Positions 41,681 to 50,671 of a stretch of 64,000 nucleotides of DNA are shown here, in pieces. Each line of letters opens with the position of its first letter. Position 1 is the stretch's first letter. Location: positions 248,001 to 312,000 of the forward strand of contig NZ_SJJZ01000003.1 of the NCBI RefSeq assembly GCF_004331345.1. The letters run 5' to 3'. The notes beneath the pieces are model-generated. The model saw nothing but the letters and a program-made list of their open reading frames with translations, searched no databases and was not told where the DNA came from. This stretch comes from Kribbella soli (GTDB lineage Bacteria > Actinomycetota > Actinomycetes > Propionibacteriales > Kribbellaceae). Position numbers and translations under genes: made by a program.

Positions 41681-43032
41681 GCGGAGGAGTGTGTCAGACC
41701 GCAGGCCGACGTACCGACCTGCAGACCGCGCGCGAGCGCCTCGGCACGCTCCGAGCTGTCAGCCAGCCGTACGACGAGGTGGCCGACGCCCTGCAGCGCG
41801 AGGTCGCGGGCGATCTCGACGCCGAACTCGACCGCCTCGGCAGGCGTGCGCGCCGGTCGCCACAACACCCCGAAATCGGCGGGCGGCCGGTCTGCGCCGA
41901 GATCGACGACCAGCGCATCGGCCTGGTGAAGTTGGCTCGCGTCGCCGCCGACGATCACGTGGACTCGCTGACCAGTCGCGGGTACGGCGTTCTGCGCGGC
42001 CTGCAGGGCGTCGTCGACGATCGACGTGTCGCGGCGGCCCCATTCCTCGTGGTGGATCGCCCACGACAGCGGGCGCCGCTTGGCCCATCCGGAACGCACC
42101 AGTTCGGGCGCCGCGGCGAACTCGTCGACGTACCCGACGCAGAGGTAGCCGACCAGTTCGATGTGCGCCGGCAGGTCGAGGACGGCGGCGACCTCATCTG
42201 GTTCGAAGAACGAGACCCAGCCGACGCCGAGGCCCTCGGCGCGGGCGGCGAGCCAGAGGTTCTGGATCGCGATCGCCGCCGAGAACATGGTTGTCCGCGG
42301 ATCCGCGTGCCGGCCGAGGACGTGCCGGCCGCCGCGGCCGGGGTCGCAGGTCACCGCGAGATTCAGCGGGGTGTCGAGGATCGCCTCGATCTTCAGCCCG
42401 TCGAACGCGGCCCGCCGGTCCTCCGGGAGGGATGCGGCGAACCTGTCCCGTTGCACGGTCGCGAGATCGTGCACCTTGCGGCGGGTCGCGAGGTCGCGGA
42501 TCACCAGGAAGTCCCACGGCTGGCTCAGCCCGACACTCGGCGCCCGATGCGCCGCCTCCAGCACCCGTCCGAGCGTCGCGTCGTCGACCGGCAGGTCCAG
42601 GAACCCCCGCCGTACGTCGCGCCGCTCGGCGATCACCCGCTGCACGACCTCGCGATCCCGCACGTCGTACCCGGCCGCCCGCCACACACCGATCGCGACT
42701 GTGGCGTTGGAGGTTTGCCGTTTCGGGATGAGGAGTTCTGCGCCGGTTGCGAGGACGGCTGCTTCGGCGACGCTCGGGGTTCCTTTGAGTTGCTCGACCT
42801 GTTCGCTCGGGGTCGGCACCGGCTGGTTGGCTAGTTCGTCGTTCGAGAAGGTGCGTAGCTCTGCGCCTAGCTGTGCGACCAACTGTTGCACCGCGGGCTC
42901 GTTTTCCTTGCCGTCGATCGTGACGACCAGTTGGACCTCACCCGCGAGTTCGTGCAGGGCTGTCGTCACGAGGTCCTGCAGTTCGGCGTACGGCGTACCG
43001 GTGCGGAGTCCGACGCCGACGATCAGGTTCAC
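41677..43032 (-). CDS. CobE/CbiG-C - BluB-like fusion with C-terminal CobT-like remnant
   Basis: 451 residues in three parts. Residues 1-115: CobE/CbiG C-terminal domain (LIVGVGLRTGTPYAELQDLV, PSVAEAAVLATGAELLIPKR). Residues 120-340: BluB, the flavin destructase that makes 5,6-dimethylbenzimidazole (RRDVRRGF, HRAPSVGLSQPWDFLVI, GVGWVSFFEP). Residues 345-451: a stretch with TPAEAVEFGVEIARDLALQGVGHLVV that resembles a piece of CobT but lacks its GEMGIGNTT-type motif. The GTG start overlaps the cobB stop (GTGA). The fusion would join lower-ligand synthesis to an early-pathway protein. CobT part is inference. Confidence 0.8.
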   Translation of the reverse strand: MNLIVGVGLRTGTPYAELQDLVTTALHELAGEVQLVVTIDGKENEPAVQQLVAQLGAELRTFSNDELANQPVPTPSEQVEQLKGTPSVAEAAVLATGAELLIPKRQTSNATVAIGVWRAAGYDVRDREVVQRVIAERRDVRRGFLDLPVDDATLGRVLEAAHRAPSVGLSQPWDFLVIRDLATRRKVHDLATVQRDRFAASLPEDRRAAFDGLKIEAILDTPLNLAVTCDPGRGGRHVLGRHADPRTTMFSAAIAIQNLWLAARAEGLGVGWVSFFEPDEVAAVLDLPAHIELVGYLCVGYVDEFAAAPELVRSGWAKRRPLSWAIHHEEWGRRDTSIVDDALQAAQNAVPATGQRVHVIVGGDASQLHQADALVVDLGADRPPADFGVLWRPARTPAEAVEFGVEIARDLALQGVGHLVVRLADSSERAEALARGLQVGTSACGLTHSSA

Positions 43033-44375
43033 CGGGCACGCTCGCGGGCAGCGGCTACCAGGCGGGCCGGGACGTCGGGGGTGGCGGTCCAGTGCAGGTG
43101 CAGGTACGACGCGTGGACGTGCGGCAGGGTGATTCCTTCGACGCCGCCGGGGAGATGCCAGGCCGGTTGTACGTCGGCCTCGAGGTCGATCGTGGTGCGG
43201 TGGAACTCGTGGCCGCGCACCCGGCGTCCTTCGTCGAAGAACGCGGTGCTGGTCGCGGCGATCGCCGTACGGTAGCCGAGGGTGAGGCGGCTGGTCATGC
43301 GGGCGGTCGCGGGGAGTACGCCGGTCATCGGGTGACCGTCGAGCTCGCGGCAGAGGTAGAGCAGGCCGGCGCATTCGGCGATCACCGGGAGACCGTCGGC
43401 GATCGCGGCGGCCACTTGTTTGCGCAGCTCCACGTTCGCGGAGAGCGCCTCGGCGTGCAGTTCGGGGAAGCCGCCGCCGAGGTAGAGCGCTGCGGTTGCC
43501 TCAGGCAACGGATCGACGAGTGGGTCGAAGGTGACCACGTCCGCACCGGCGGCGGTGAGTAGCTCGGTCGTCTCGGTGTAATGGAACGAAAACACCGGCC
43601 CCGCCGCAACAGCCACCACCGGCCGCGCTCCCACATCTGCACTCGACTGCAGTGACTCGGGGGTCCAGGGGGTGGCTTCGTGGGGTGGAGCGGAGTGGGC
43701 GGCGGTGATTACTGCTTGCAGGTCTACGCCTTGGCGGACCAGTTCTGCGGCGGCGTCTACGGCCTGTTCGGCTTGCGTGTGTTGTTCGTTGGCGGGGATC
43801 AGGCCGAGGTGGCGGCTGGGGACCGTCAGGCGCGTGTCGCGGCGGAGGACGCCGAGGACCGGTACGCCGGTCGGCGCGACCCCGGCTCGTACTTCCGCCT
43901 CGTGCCGGTCCGAACCCACCTTGTTCAGGATCACCCCAACAATGCGGATCTCGGTGTCGAAGGCAACGAAACCTTGGACGACGGCGCCGACGCTCCGGCC
44001 GGCCGCCGACGCGTCGACGACGAGCACCACAGGCGCCTTCAGCAGCTTCGCGACGTGGGCCGTGGAGGAGAAACCTTCCGTCCCGAGCGCACCGTCGTAC
44101 AGCCCCATCACGCCCTCGACCACGGCCAGGTCCGCACCGGCGGAACCGTGTGCGAACAGCGGCCCGACCAGTTCCTCCCCCGACAGCATCGGATCGAGGT
44201 TCCGGCCCGGTCGCCCGGTCGCGACCGCGTGGAACCCGGGATCGATGTAGTCCGGCCCCACCTTGAACCCGGCCACCACCTGCCCGGCCCGCCGCAACGC
44301 CGCCATCAGCCCGACGGCGACGGTGGTCTTACCCGCTCCGGAGGACGGCGCCGCAACCACCACCCGCGGGATCAT
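43029..44375 (-). CDS. cobB: Cobyrinate a,c-diamide synthase
   Basis: 448 residues. N-terminal dethiobiotin-synthase-like ATPase domain (APSSGAGKTTVAVGLMAAL, KVGPDYIDPGFH) and a C-terminal glutamine amidotransferase domain with nucleophile Cys in IAECAGLLYL and LGGGFPELHAE. Transfers amide N from glutamine to the a and c carboxylates of (hydrogeno)byrinate/cobyrinate. ATG at 44375 is preferred over a GTG two codons earlier because GGGGGA stands 7-12 bases before it. 34 bases after cobO. Confidence 0.94.
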   Translation of the reverse strand: MIPRVVVAAPSSGAGKTTVAVGLMAALRRAGQVVAGFKVGPDYIDPGFHAVATGRPGRNLDPMLSGEELVGPLFAHGSAGADLAVVEGVMGLYDGALGTEGFSSTAHVAKLLKAPVVLVVDASAAGRSVGAVVQGFVAFDTEIRIVGVILNKVGSDRHEAEVRAGVAPTGVPVLGVLRRDTRLTVPSRHLGLIPANEQHTQAEQAVDAAAELVRQGVDLQAVITAAHSAPPHEATPWTPESLQSSADVGARPVVAVAAGPVFSFHYTETTELLTAAGADVVTFDPLVDPLPEATAALYLGGGFPELHAEALSANVELRKQVAAAIADGLPVIAECAGLLYLCRELDGHPMTGVLPATARMTSRLTLGYRTAIAATSTAFFDEGRRVRGHEFHRTTIDLEADVQPAWHLPGGVEGITLPHVHASYLHLHWTATPDVPARLVAAARERAR

Positions 44376-44409
44376 CAACACTCCCCCATCCCGCGCGGGC
44401 CGGCCGGCG

Positions 44410-45024
44410 CTACCACTCGATGCCCTTCTGGCCCTTCTGGCCGGCGTCCATCGGGTGCTTGAGCTTCGTCATCTGCGTGGCGAGGTCGGCGGCCTCGAGG
44501 AGCTTCGGATGAGCGTCGCGTCCGGTGATCACGACGTACTGATGACCGGGTCGGTTGACGAGCGTGTCGACGACCTCGTCCACGTCCACCCAGCCCCACT
44601 TCATCGGATACGTGAACTCGTCGAGCACGTACAGGTCATGGGTCTCGGCCGCCAGCCGGCGCTGGATCTCCCGCCAGCCCTCGACCGCGTCGGCGGCGTG
44701 GTCCTCCTCGGTGCCGGCCTTGCGGGACCAGCTCCAGCCCTCACCCATCTTGTGCCACTCGACCGGCCCGCCCTCACCGGTCGATTCGTGCAGCCGACCG
44801 AGGGCCTTGAACGCGCTCTCCTCGCCGACCTTCCACTTCGCACTCTTCACGAACTGGAAGACCCCGAGGTTCCAGCCCTGGTTCCAGGCCCGCAGCGCCA
44901 TCCCGAACGCCGCCGTCGACTTCCCCTTCATCTCACCGGTGTGCACCATCAGCAGCGGACGGTTGCGACGCTGGCGGGTGGTCAGGCCGTCCTCCGGTAC
45001 GGCGACCGGCTGTCCCTTCGGCAT
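44410..45024 (-). CDS. cobO: Cob(I)yrinate a,c-diamide / cobalamin adenosyltransferase (CobO type)
   Basis: 204 residues. P-loop-like ATP motif HTGEMKGKST (28-37), then GVFQFVKSAKWKVGEE, LYVLDEFTYPMKWGW and YVVITGRDAHPKLLEAADLATQM, the signature of CobO/CobA/BtuR adenosyltransferases. Adds the 5'-deoxyadenosyl group to cobalt. One base separates it from the chelatase gene, so it is in the same riboswitch-controlled message. Confidence 0.95.
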   Translation of the reverse strand: MPKGQPVAVPEDGLTTRQRRNRPLLMVHTGEMKGKSTAAFGMALRAWNQGWNLGVFQFVKSAKWKVGEESAFKALGRLHESTGEGGPVEWHKMGEGWSWSRKAGTEEDHAADAVEGWREIQRRLAAETHDLYVLDEFTYPMKWGWVDVDEVVDTLVNRPGHQYVVITGRDAHPKLLEAADLATQMTKLKHPMDAGQKGQKGIEW

Positions 45025-45025
45025 C

Positions 45026-47023
45026 TCAGGCCGCCTTCCGCTCAATGACCGTACGCACGAGGTTGCCGGCGGCAACGTCTCCGAGGTCGAGGTACTCCGC
45101 TCCGAGGTCGGCGGCAAGCTCCGAGGAGAGTCCGAGACGGACACCGCGGCGCGGCTCGCAGTCCACCACGACCGTCGCGGTCCCGCGCTGCGCGAGCCAT
45201 CCAGCGGCCTGGCGAGCGCGGGCGAACGCGTTGTCGCCGTGGGTGGCGCGGCCGTCGGTCACGAGGACGAGGAGCGGGCGCCGGCGCGGGTCGCGGATCG
45301 CGGCGATCCGCAGTACCTCGGCCGCTTGGAGCAACCCTTCGGCGAGCGGCGTACGTCCGCCGGTCGGGAGCGATTCGAGCCGTCGTACGGCGGTCTCGAC
45401 GCTGCCCGTCGGCGGCAGGGCGACTGTCGCGGCGGCGCCGGCGAACGTGACGAGACCGACCGTGTCGCGGCGCTGGTACGCGTCGAGGAGGAGCGAGACG
45501 ATCGCGGTCTTCACCTCACCCATCCGCTTCTTCGTCCCCATCGAACCTGAGGCGTCGACGCAGAACAGCACGAGGTTCCCCTCCCGCCCTTCCCGCACCG
45601 CGAGCCGCACGTCGTCCGCCCGCACCACCAGCCCGGGACCGCTCCGCCCGCGAACCTTCTGGTACGGCGCTGCGTTCCGCATCGTCCCCAGCAGATGCGG
45701 CCGCCCCGCCTCGCGCCCGACCCGGCCGCGATCCCCCACAACGCGCCCCACCTCGGTAATCGCCCGAGACCGCCGCCCTGCAACCCCGGTCCCCGCCACC
45801 TGAACACTCAACAGCCGAGCCTTGTACGGCGCAGAACTCCCAGCAACGTCACCGCACGGGGCCGGACCGGCCGCCGTCTGACCAATGGACTGCTCTTCGC
45901 TTTCGGAAGAACCACCCTCGGAAGAAGCAGAGTTGTCCGCTCCGCCACCAGGTCCACCGCTTGGATCGTCCGGTCCGTCGTCGTCGGGGTCTTCGGGTGG
46001 GGTGCTGTTGTTGATTGCTTCTTCGAGTTGCTGGTCGTCCAGGCCGGGAGCGTCGAAGGGGTTCCGACGGCGGCGGTGTGGGAGGGCGAGCTTGGCAGCT
46101 GCCCGGACATCGTCGACCTCGACGACGGTGCGGCCGGACCAGGCGGCGTGGGCGACCGCCGTACGGGCCGTGACCAGGTCGGCGCGCATCCCGTCGACGT
46201 CGAACGACGCGCAGATCTCCGCGATCTGGCGGAGCGCCGAGTCGGTCAGGATCACCTCGGTCAGCAGATCGCGCGCCTTGACGATGCGTTCGGCGAGTTC
46301 CCGCTGCGCACCGTCGTACCTGGCGACGAAGCTCTCCGGATCCGCCTCGTACGTGAGCCGCGCGCGCATCACCTCCACCCGTACGGCGGGATCGCGACTG
46401 GCGACCACGTCGACGGTCAGCCCGAACCGGTCGAGGAGCTGCGGCCGGAGCTCGCCCTCCTCGGGGTTCATCGTGCCGACGAGCACGAACCGCGCCGGGT
46501 GGGTCACCGAAACACCGTCCCGCTCGACCGACGCGCGCCCCATCGCGGCGGCGTCGAGGAGCACGTCGACCAGGTGGTCGTGCAGCAGGTTGACCTCGTC
46601 GACGTACAGCAATCCGCGATGCGCCGCGGCGAGCAGGCCCGGCTCGTACGCCGTGATGCCCTCCGCGAGTGCCTTCTCCAGGTGCAGCGACCCGAGCACC
46701 CGGTCCTCGGTCGCCCCCACCGGCAACTCCACCAACCGCGCGGCGCGCACTTCGGCGCCTTCCGTGACGGCATGCGGGCCGTCCGGGCACGTCGGGTCCG
46801 GGCGGTCAGGGTCGCAGGAGAAGCGGCAACCGGGTACGACGTCCAGGGGCGGCAGGATCTCGGTGAGGGCGCGGACGGCGGTCGACTTCGCCGTACCCTT
46901 CTCGCCGCGGATCAGCACGCCGCCGATGGCCGGCGAGATCGTCGCCAGGATCAGCGCGAGCTGGAGATCGTCCATCCCGACTATCGCGGTGAACGGAAAC
47001 GAGTTCGACGGTGCAGCCCGCAT
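45026..47023 (-). CDS. Fused magnesium/cobalt chelatase I+D subunit (ChlI-ChlD)
   Basis: 665 residues. N-terminal AAA+ ChlI domain: Walker A GEKGTAKST (40-48), LVELPVGATEDRVLGSLHLEKAL, Walker B YVDEVNLL. A Pro/Asp/Gly/Ser-rich linker (about 345-400) follows, then the VWA (D) domain with MIDAS motif DASGSMG (about 488) and FAGAAATVALPPTGS. Together with CobN it forms the aerobic-type cobalt chelatase. The ATG at 47023 was chosen since a longer frame extends into the riboswitch; AAGGGA stands about ten bases before. Head of the cobO-cobB-cobE/bluB operon. Confidence 0.92.
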   Translation of the reverse strand: MRAAPSNSFPFTAIVGMDDLQLALILATISPAIGGVLIRGEKGTAKSTAVRALTEILPPLDVVPGCRFSCDPDRPDPTCPDGPHAVTEGAEVRAARLVELPVGATEDRVLGSLHLEKALAEGITAYEPGLLAAAHRGLLYVDEVNLLHDHLVDVLLDAAAMGRASVERDGVSVTHPARFVLVGTMNPEEGELRPQLLDRFGLTVDVVASRDPAVRVEVMRARLTYEADPESFVARYDGAQRELAERIVKARDLLTEVILTDSALRQIAEICASFDVDGMRADLVTARTAVAHAAWSGRTVVEVDDVRAAAKLALPHRRRRNPFDAPGLDDQQLEEAINNSTPPEDPDDDGPDDPSGGPGGGADNSASSEGGSSESEEQSIGQTAAGPAPCGDVAGSSAPYKARLLSVQVAGTGVAGRRSRAITEVGRVVGDRGRVGREAGRPHLLGTMRNAAPYQKVRGRSGPGLVVRADDVRLAVREGREGNLVLFCVDASGSMGTKKRMGEVKTAIVSLLLDAYQRRDTVGLVTFAGAAATVALPPTGSVETAVRRLESLPTGGRTPLAEGLLQAAEVLRIAAIRDPRRRPLLVLVTDGRATHGDNAFARARQAAGWLAQRGTATVVVDCEPRRGVRLGLSSELAADLGAEYLDLGDVAAGNLVRTVIERKAA

Positions 47024-47094
47024 CGGCGGTGGTCCCTTTCGTCGAGCGGGTGTCCACGCCCGCCACGGCACTGGTACGCCGGCGCACCGGCGGA

Positions 47095-47205
47095 CGGCTG
47101 CAGATGTCCTGGCTTCTGAGATCTCTCCCAGTCACAGTGGCGGGACCGCCCCGGACTCCCAGCACGCTGGTCACCGGTGTTCCTCCACACTCGTCGGCCC
47201 GATCA
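47095..47205 (-). promoter_or_regulatory. Cobalamin riboswitch before the chelatase-cobO-cobB operon
   Basis: Read on the minus strand: GGAACACCGGTG, AGTCCGGGGCGGTCCCGCCACTGTG split around 47133-47160, then ACTGGGAGAG and CAGAAGCCAGGACATCTGC. These are the conserved core of the cobalamin (B12) riboswitch; the GCCACTGTG element is at 47133-47141. The region lies between the GntR gene and the chelatase gene. Adenosylcobalamin would be expected to turn the operon off. Confidence 0.93.
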
Positions 47206-47218
47206 TGGCACATCCCGG

Positions 47219-47923
47219 CTACTGATCGGCCGGCCGGCTTCGGTACGGGCCGGTGCCGAGGCGGGCACGGACCTCGCCGAAGTGCAGGTGGACGGCCTCT
47301 TCGGCCCGATCCGCGTCGCCGGATTCGATCGCGTCGACGACGCGTTGATGCCGCGCCGCGGTTTCGCCGGGTGACTCGGCGACGGTCTCCAGGTCGGTCT
47401 CGACGGCCCGGTAGACGTCCCAGAACAGGCCGACCAGCTCCCGAGCCAGCGGGACCCCGGCCGCGTCGCAGATGTGTTCGTGGAACTCGCGGTCGGCGGT
47501 CGCCGCGTCCGGCCCGTCGACCCGCATCCGCCCGACGCAGCCGGACAGCTTCTGCCGGAGCTCGCCGTCGCCGGTTCCGGCGGCCCGGCGGGTCAGCTCG
47601 GTCTCGAGGATCTCCCGGATCTCGAGCAGTTCCCGCAGCCGCTCGGTGCTGCCGCCGGATCGGGTGCGGAACAGCAGCCAGGGATGCAACGCCGCCGAGC
47701 TGGCCGAGCCGACGAAGGTTCCGTAGCCATGCCGGATCTCGACGATCCCCAACGCCTGCAAGGCTTTGAGCGACTCCCGGACCGAGTTGCGGCTGACGCT
47801 GAAGTCGGTCATCAGCACGCTCTCCGGAGGCAGCGCGGCGCCGGGCTCCAGACGGCGCTCGATGATCAGGTCGGCGATCGCGTTGGCCAGCTCGTCACTG
47901 CGTTTCGGCCGTGTCACTGCCAC
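47219..47923 (-). CDS. GntR-family regulator, FadR/FCD type, of the peptide-type importer
   Basis: 234 residues: HTH LANAIADLIIERRLEPGAALPPESVLMTDFSVSRNSVRESLKALQALGIVEIRHGYGTFV and FCD domain with ADREFHEHICDAAG and GETAARHQRVVDAIESGD. Start GTG at 47923, AGGAG six bases before. It is divergent from the importer operon with 166 bases between; the palindrome at 48014-48039 is the likely operator for both. Confidence 0.9.
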   Translation of the reverse strand: MAVTRPKRSDELANAIADLIIERRLEPGAALPPESVLMTDFSVSRNSVRESLKALQALGIVEIRHGYGTFVGSASSAALHPWLLFRTRSGGSTERLRELLEIREILETELTRRAAGTGDGELRQKLSGCVGRMRVDGPDAATADREFHEHICDAAGVPLARELVGLFWDVYRAVETDLETVAESPGETAARHQRVVDAIESGDADRAEEAVHLHFGEVRARLGTGPYRSRPADQ

Positions 47924-48013
47924 GACGCACTCCTGCCCTCGGTGGGTGATCAGCCATCGGCGTCTCCTCCGGTCTTGACCGACCGGAGACAGAACTCCTA
48001 AGGTCGGCGCTCA

Positions 48014-48039
48014 TAGGACGTAGGACGTAGTACGTCCTA
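48014..48039. promoter_or_regulatory. Palindromic operator for the GntR regulator of the importer operon
   Basis: TAGGACGTA (48021-48029), one base, TACGTCCTA (48031-48039): a perfect inverted repeat of 9-base arms. A further half-site TAGGACG stands directly before it (48014-48020). It is 51 bases upstream of the binding-protein GTG. Size and position suit a FadR-type dimer. Confidence 0.85.
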
Positions 48040-48089
48040 TAACCTACCTCTTGTGAAGCTCCACCACACTCCCTGCCGCTGGAGGCATC

Positions 48090-49700
48090 GTGAACCAAAC
48101 AGGGTTCGACCGCCGCTCGTTCCTGAAGTACTCCGGTGCGCTGGGCGCAGCCGCGACGATCACTGGTGGATTGTCGGCCTGTAGCGGCGGCCCGGCCTCG
48201 ACCGGAGCCGTCGGCGGCGCAGCAGACACCGGTCTGGTCACCGCGGTGATCGGCTACGGGAACAACCAGAGCTGGGACCCGACCCTGAGTGCGTCCGCCT
48301 TCACGATGGCGGCGATGCAGCACGTCTACGAGGGCCTCCTCGACACCGACCCGATCACCCGGCAGCCGTACCCCGCACTCGGCACGGAGGTGCCGTCCGA
48401 TCTGAACGCCACGTCCTGGAAGTTCACCCTGCGGGACGGGGCGAAGTGGCACGACGGCCAGCCGGTCACCGCCGACGACGTCGTCTTCACCTTCCAGCGG
48501 ATCCTCGACCCGAAACTGAAGGTGCTCACCTACAACTTCTTCGCTGCTTGGCTGAAGGAGGTCAAGAAGGTCGACGAGAAGTCCGTCGAGCTGGTCCTGA
48601 ACTTCCCGTTCCCCGACGGCGCGCCCCGGCTGACCATCGCCAAGATCATGCCCAAGCATGTCTTCTCCCAGGCCGGCGCCTGGGACCTGGCCAAGAACGG
48701 CAAGGCGGTCGGGTCCGGACCGTACAAGCAGGTCTCGCACCAGCCGAAGTCGAACACCACCTTCGAGGCCTTCGCGGACTACAACGGCCCCCGCCCGGCG
48801 GCGTTCAAGAAGATGAACTGGCTGAGCATCGTCGATTCCTCCGCCCGGGTCGCGAAGATCTCCGGCGGCAGCGCCGAGGCACAGCTGTCCGACAACATCC
48901 CGTACGCCAACATCGAGCAACTGAAGAGCTCGGGCCTCACGGTCGAGGGCGGCAAGGGGATGAACCACCTGTTCCTGATGTTCAACACCGCGACCAAGCC
49001 GTTCGACGACGTCCGGGTCCGGCAGGCGCTGTTCACCGCGATCGACACCCAGAAGATGATCGAGGTCGCACTCAAGGGCCGCGGCAAGGCGAGCACCTCG
49101 TTCCTGAACGAGGAGAACCCCGCCTACGCCAAGGCGAAGACCGTCTACAGCTACGACCCGGCCAAGGCCAAGGCGCTGCTGGCCGAGGCCGGCGTGACGA
49201 ACCTGTCGATCAACCTGCTCGCGGTGAACGTGAGCTGGATCGTCGACTGCCTGCCGACCATCGCCGCGTCCTGGAACGCGATCGGCGTGAAGACCACGCT
49301 GGAGCCGCAGGACACCGCCGCGGTGTTCACCAAGATGGACCAGCATGCCGACTACCAGGTGGTCGCGGCCGCCTCGAACCCGAACCAGTTCGGCGCCGAC
49401 GCGGACCTGATCCTGCGCTACAACTACACCCAGGGCGGGTCCTGGATGAAGTACACACGCTGGGAGAACAGCTCCGGCGCCAAGGAGATCTTCGCCAAGA
49501 TGGACGCGGCGGTCCGGGCCACCGACGCGGACACCAGGCTCAAGCTGACCCACGAGTACCTCGACCTGGTCGCCGAGCAGGCGGTGCTGTATCCCGTCGT
49601 CCACACGGAGCTGATGACCGCCTGGGACGGGAAGAAGCTCAGCGGGATCAAGGCGCAGCCGTATCCAGGGATCAACCTGCTGCAGGCGAAGCGGGCCTGA
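48090..49700 (+). CDS. ABC importer substrate-binding lipoprotein, dipeptide/oligopeptide family (SBP family 5)
   Basis: 536 residues. The N-terminus has a twin-arginine motif DRRSFLKYSG (Arg8-Arg9) and a lipobox LSAC with Cys31, so export by Tat and lipidation are both expected. The body is the family-5 binding fold (YEGLLDTDPITRQPYPALGTEVP, WKFTLRDGAKWHDGQPVTADDVVFTFQRILDP). Ligands of this family include peptides, nickel complexes and sugars. GTG start with GGAGG four bases upstream. Heads a five-gene operon. Confidence 0.93.
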   Translation: MNQTGFDRRSFLKYSGALGAAATITGGLSACSGGPASTGAVGGAADTGLVTAVIGYGNNQSWDPTLSASAFTMAAMQHVYEGLLDTDPITRQPYPALGTEVPSDLNATSWKFTLRDGAKWHDGQPVTADDVVFTFQRILDPKLKVLTYNFFAAWLKEVKKVDEKSVELVLNFPFPDGAPRLTIAKIMPKHVFSQAGAWDLAKNGKAVGSGPYKQVSHQPKSNTTFEAFADYNGPRPAAFKKMNWLSIVDSSARVAKISGGSAEAQLSDNIPYANIEQLKSSGLTVEGGKGMNHLFLMFNTATKPFDDVRVRQALFTAIDTQKMIEVALKGRGKASTSFLNEENPAYAKAKTVYSYDPAKAKALLAEAGVTNLSINLLAVNVSWIVDCLPTIAASWNAIGVKTTLEPQDTAAVFTKMDQHADYQVVAAASNPNQFGADADLILRYNYTQGGSWMKYTRWENSSGAKEIFAKMDAAVRATDADTRLKLTHEYLDLVAEQAVLYPVVHTELMTAWDGKKLSGIKAQPYPGINLLQAKRA

Positions 49701-49711
49701 GGTAGCCGACT

Positions 49712-50671
49712 GTGGCCGTCATCGTCCGAATGCTGGTTCGCCGGCTGCTGTTGCTCGTCCCGCTGCTGCTCGGCGTGATCGCGTTCGTCTTCCTGGTGAT
49801 GCGGTTCTCCAACAACGATCCCGCGGTCGCGTACTTCCAGGGTGCCAACCCGACCGAGGAGCAGTTGCACATGTTCCGGCAGGAGAACGGCCTGCTGGAT
49901 CCACTGCCGGTGCGCTACCTCCACTTCGTCGGTGACTTGCTGCACGGCGACCTGGGCACCAGTGTGCTGACGAAGGCGCCGGTGCTGCAGTCGGTCACGA
50001 CCGCGATGCCGCTGACGTTCCAGCTCACGCTGCTGGGACTGCTGATCGCACTCGTACTGGCCTTGCTGCTCGGTGTCACCGCCGCGATCTTCAGGGACCG
50101 CTGGCCGGACCAGGCGATCCGTCTGGTCTCGCTGATCGGCGTGGCCGCGCCGTCGTTCTGGCTGGCGCTGCTGATGATCCAGTACGCCGCGGTCGACCGC
50201 GGCTGGTTTCCGCCGAGCGGCTATGTGAATCCGGCCGACGGGATCGCCCCCTGGCTGCGGACGATGACGCTGCCGGCGCTGGCACTGTCATTGCCGGTGG
50301 CCGCTCAACTGACCCGGATCATTCGTACGTCGGTCGTCGAGGAACTCGACAAGGACTATGTCCGGACCGCCATCGGCAGCGGCCTGCCGCCCGTGGTGGT
50401 GGTGGGACGCAACGTCCTGCGGAACGCACTGATCAACCCGCTCACCGTCCTCGGCCTGCGGATCGGCTATCTGCTCGGCGGGGCTGTCGTGATCGAGCAG
50501 ATCTTCACCCTTCCTGGGATGGGCACCTTGATGATCAACGCCGTCCGCGACGGTGACCCGGCGGTGGTGCAGGGCGTCGTACTGACGATCGCGGTCGGCT
50601 TCGTGGTGGTCAACCTCGTCGTCGACGTGCTGTACCTGGTGGTCAACCCGCGACTGAGGAGCGCTGTCTGA
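49712..50671 (+). CDS. ABC importer permease, DppB/OppB type
   Basis: 319 residues with six membrane helices and the DppB signature: PVRYLHFVGDLLHGDLGTSVLTKAPV, then LPALALSLPVAAQLTRIIRTSVVEELDKDYVRTAIGSGLPP (EAA loop). GTG start at 49712. The last base is shared with the first base of the next start (50671). Confidence 0.93.
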   Translation: MAVIVRMLVRRLLLLVPLLLGVIAFVFLVMRFSNNDPAVAYFQGANPTEEQLHMFRQENGLLDPLPVRYLHFVGDLLHGDLGTSVLTKAPVLQSVTTAMPLTFQLTLLGLLIALVLALLLGVTAAIFRDRWPDQAIRLVSLIGVAAPSFWLALLMIQYAAVDRGWFPPSGYVNPADGIAPWLRTMTLPALALSLPVAAQLTRIIRTSVVEELDKDYVRTAIGSGLPPVVVVGRNVLRNALINPLTVLGLRIGYLLGGAVVIEQIFTLPGMGTLMINAVRDGDPAVVQGVVLTIAVGFVVVNLVVDVLYLVVNPRLRSAV

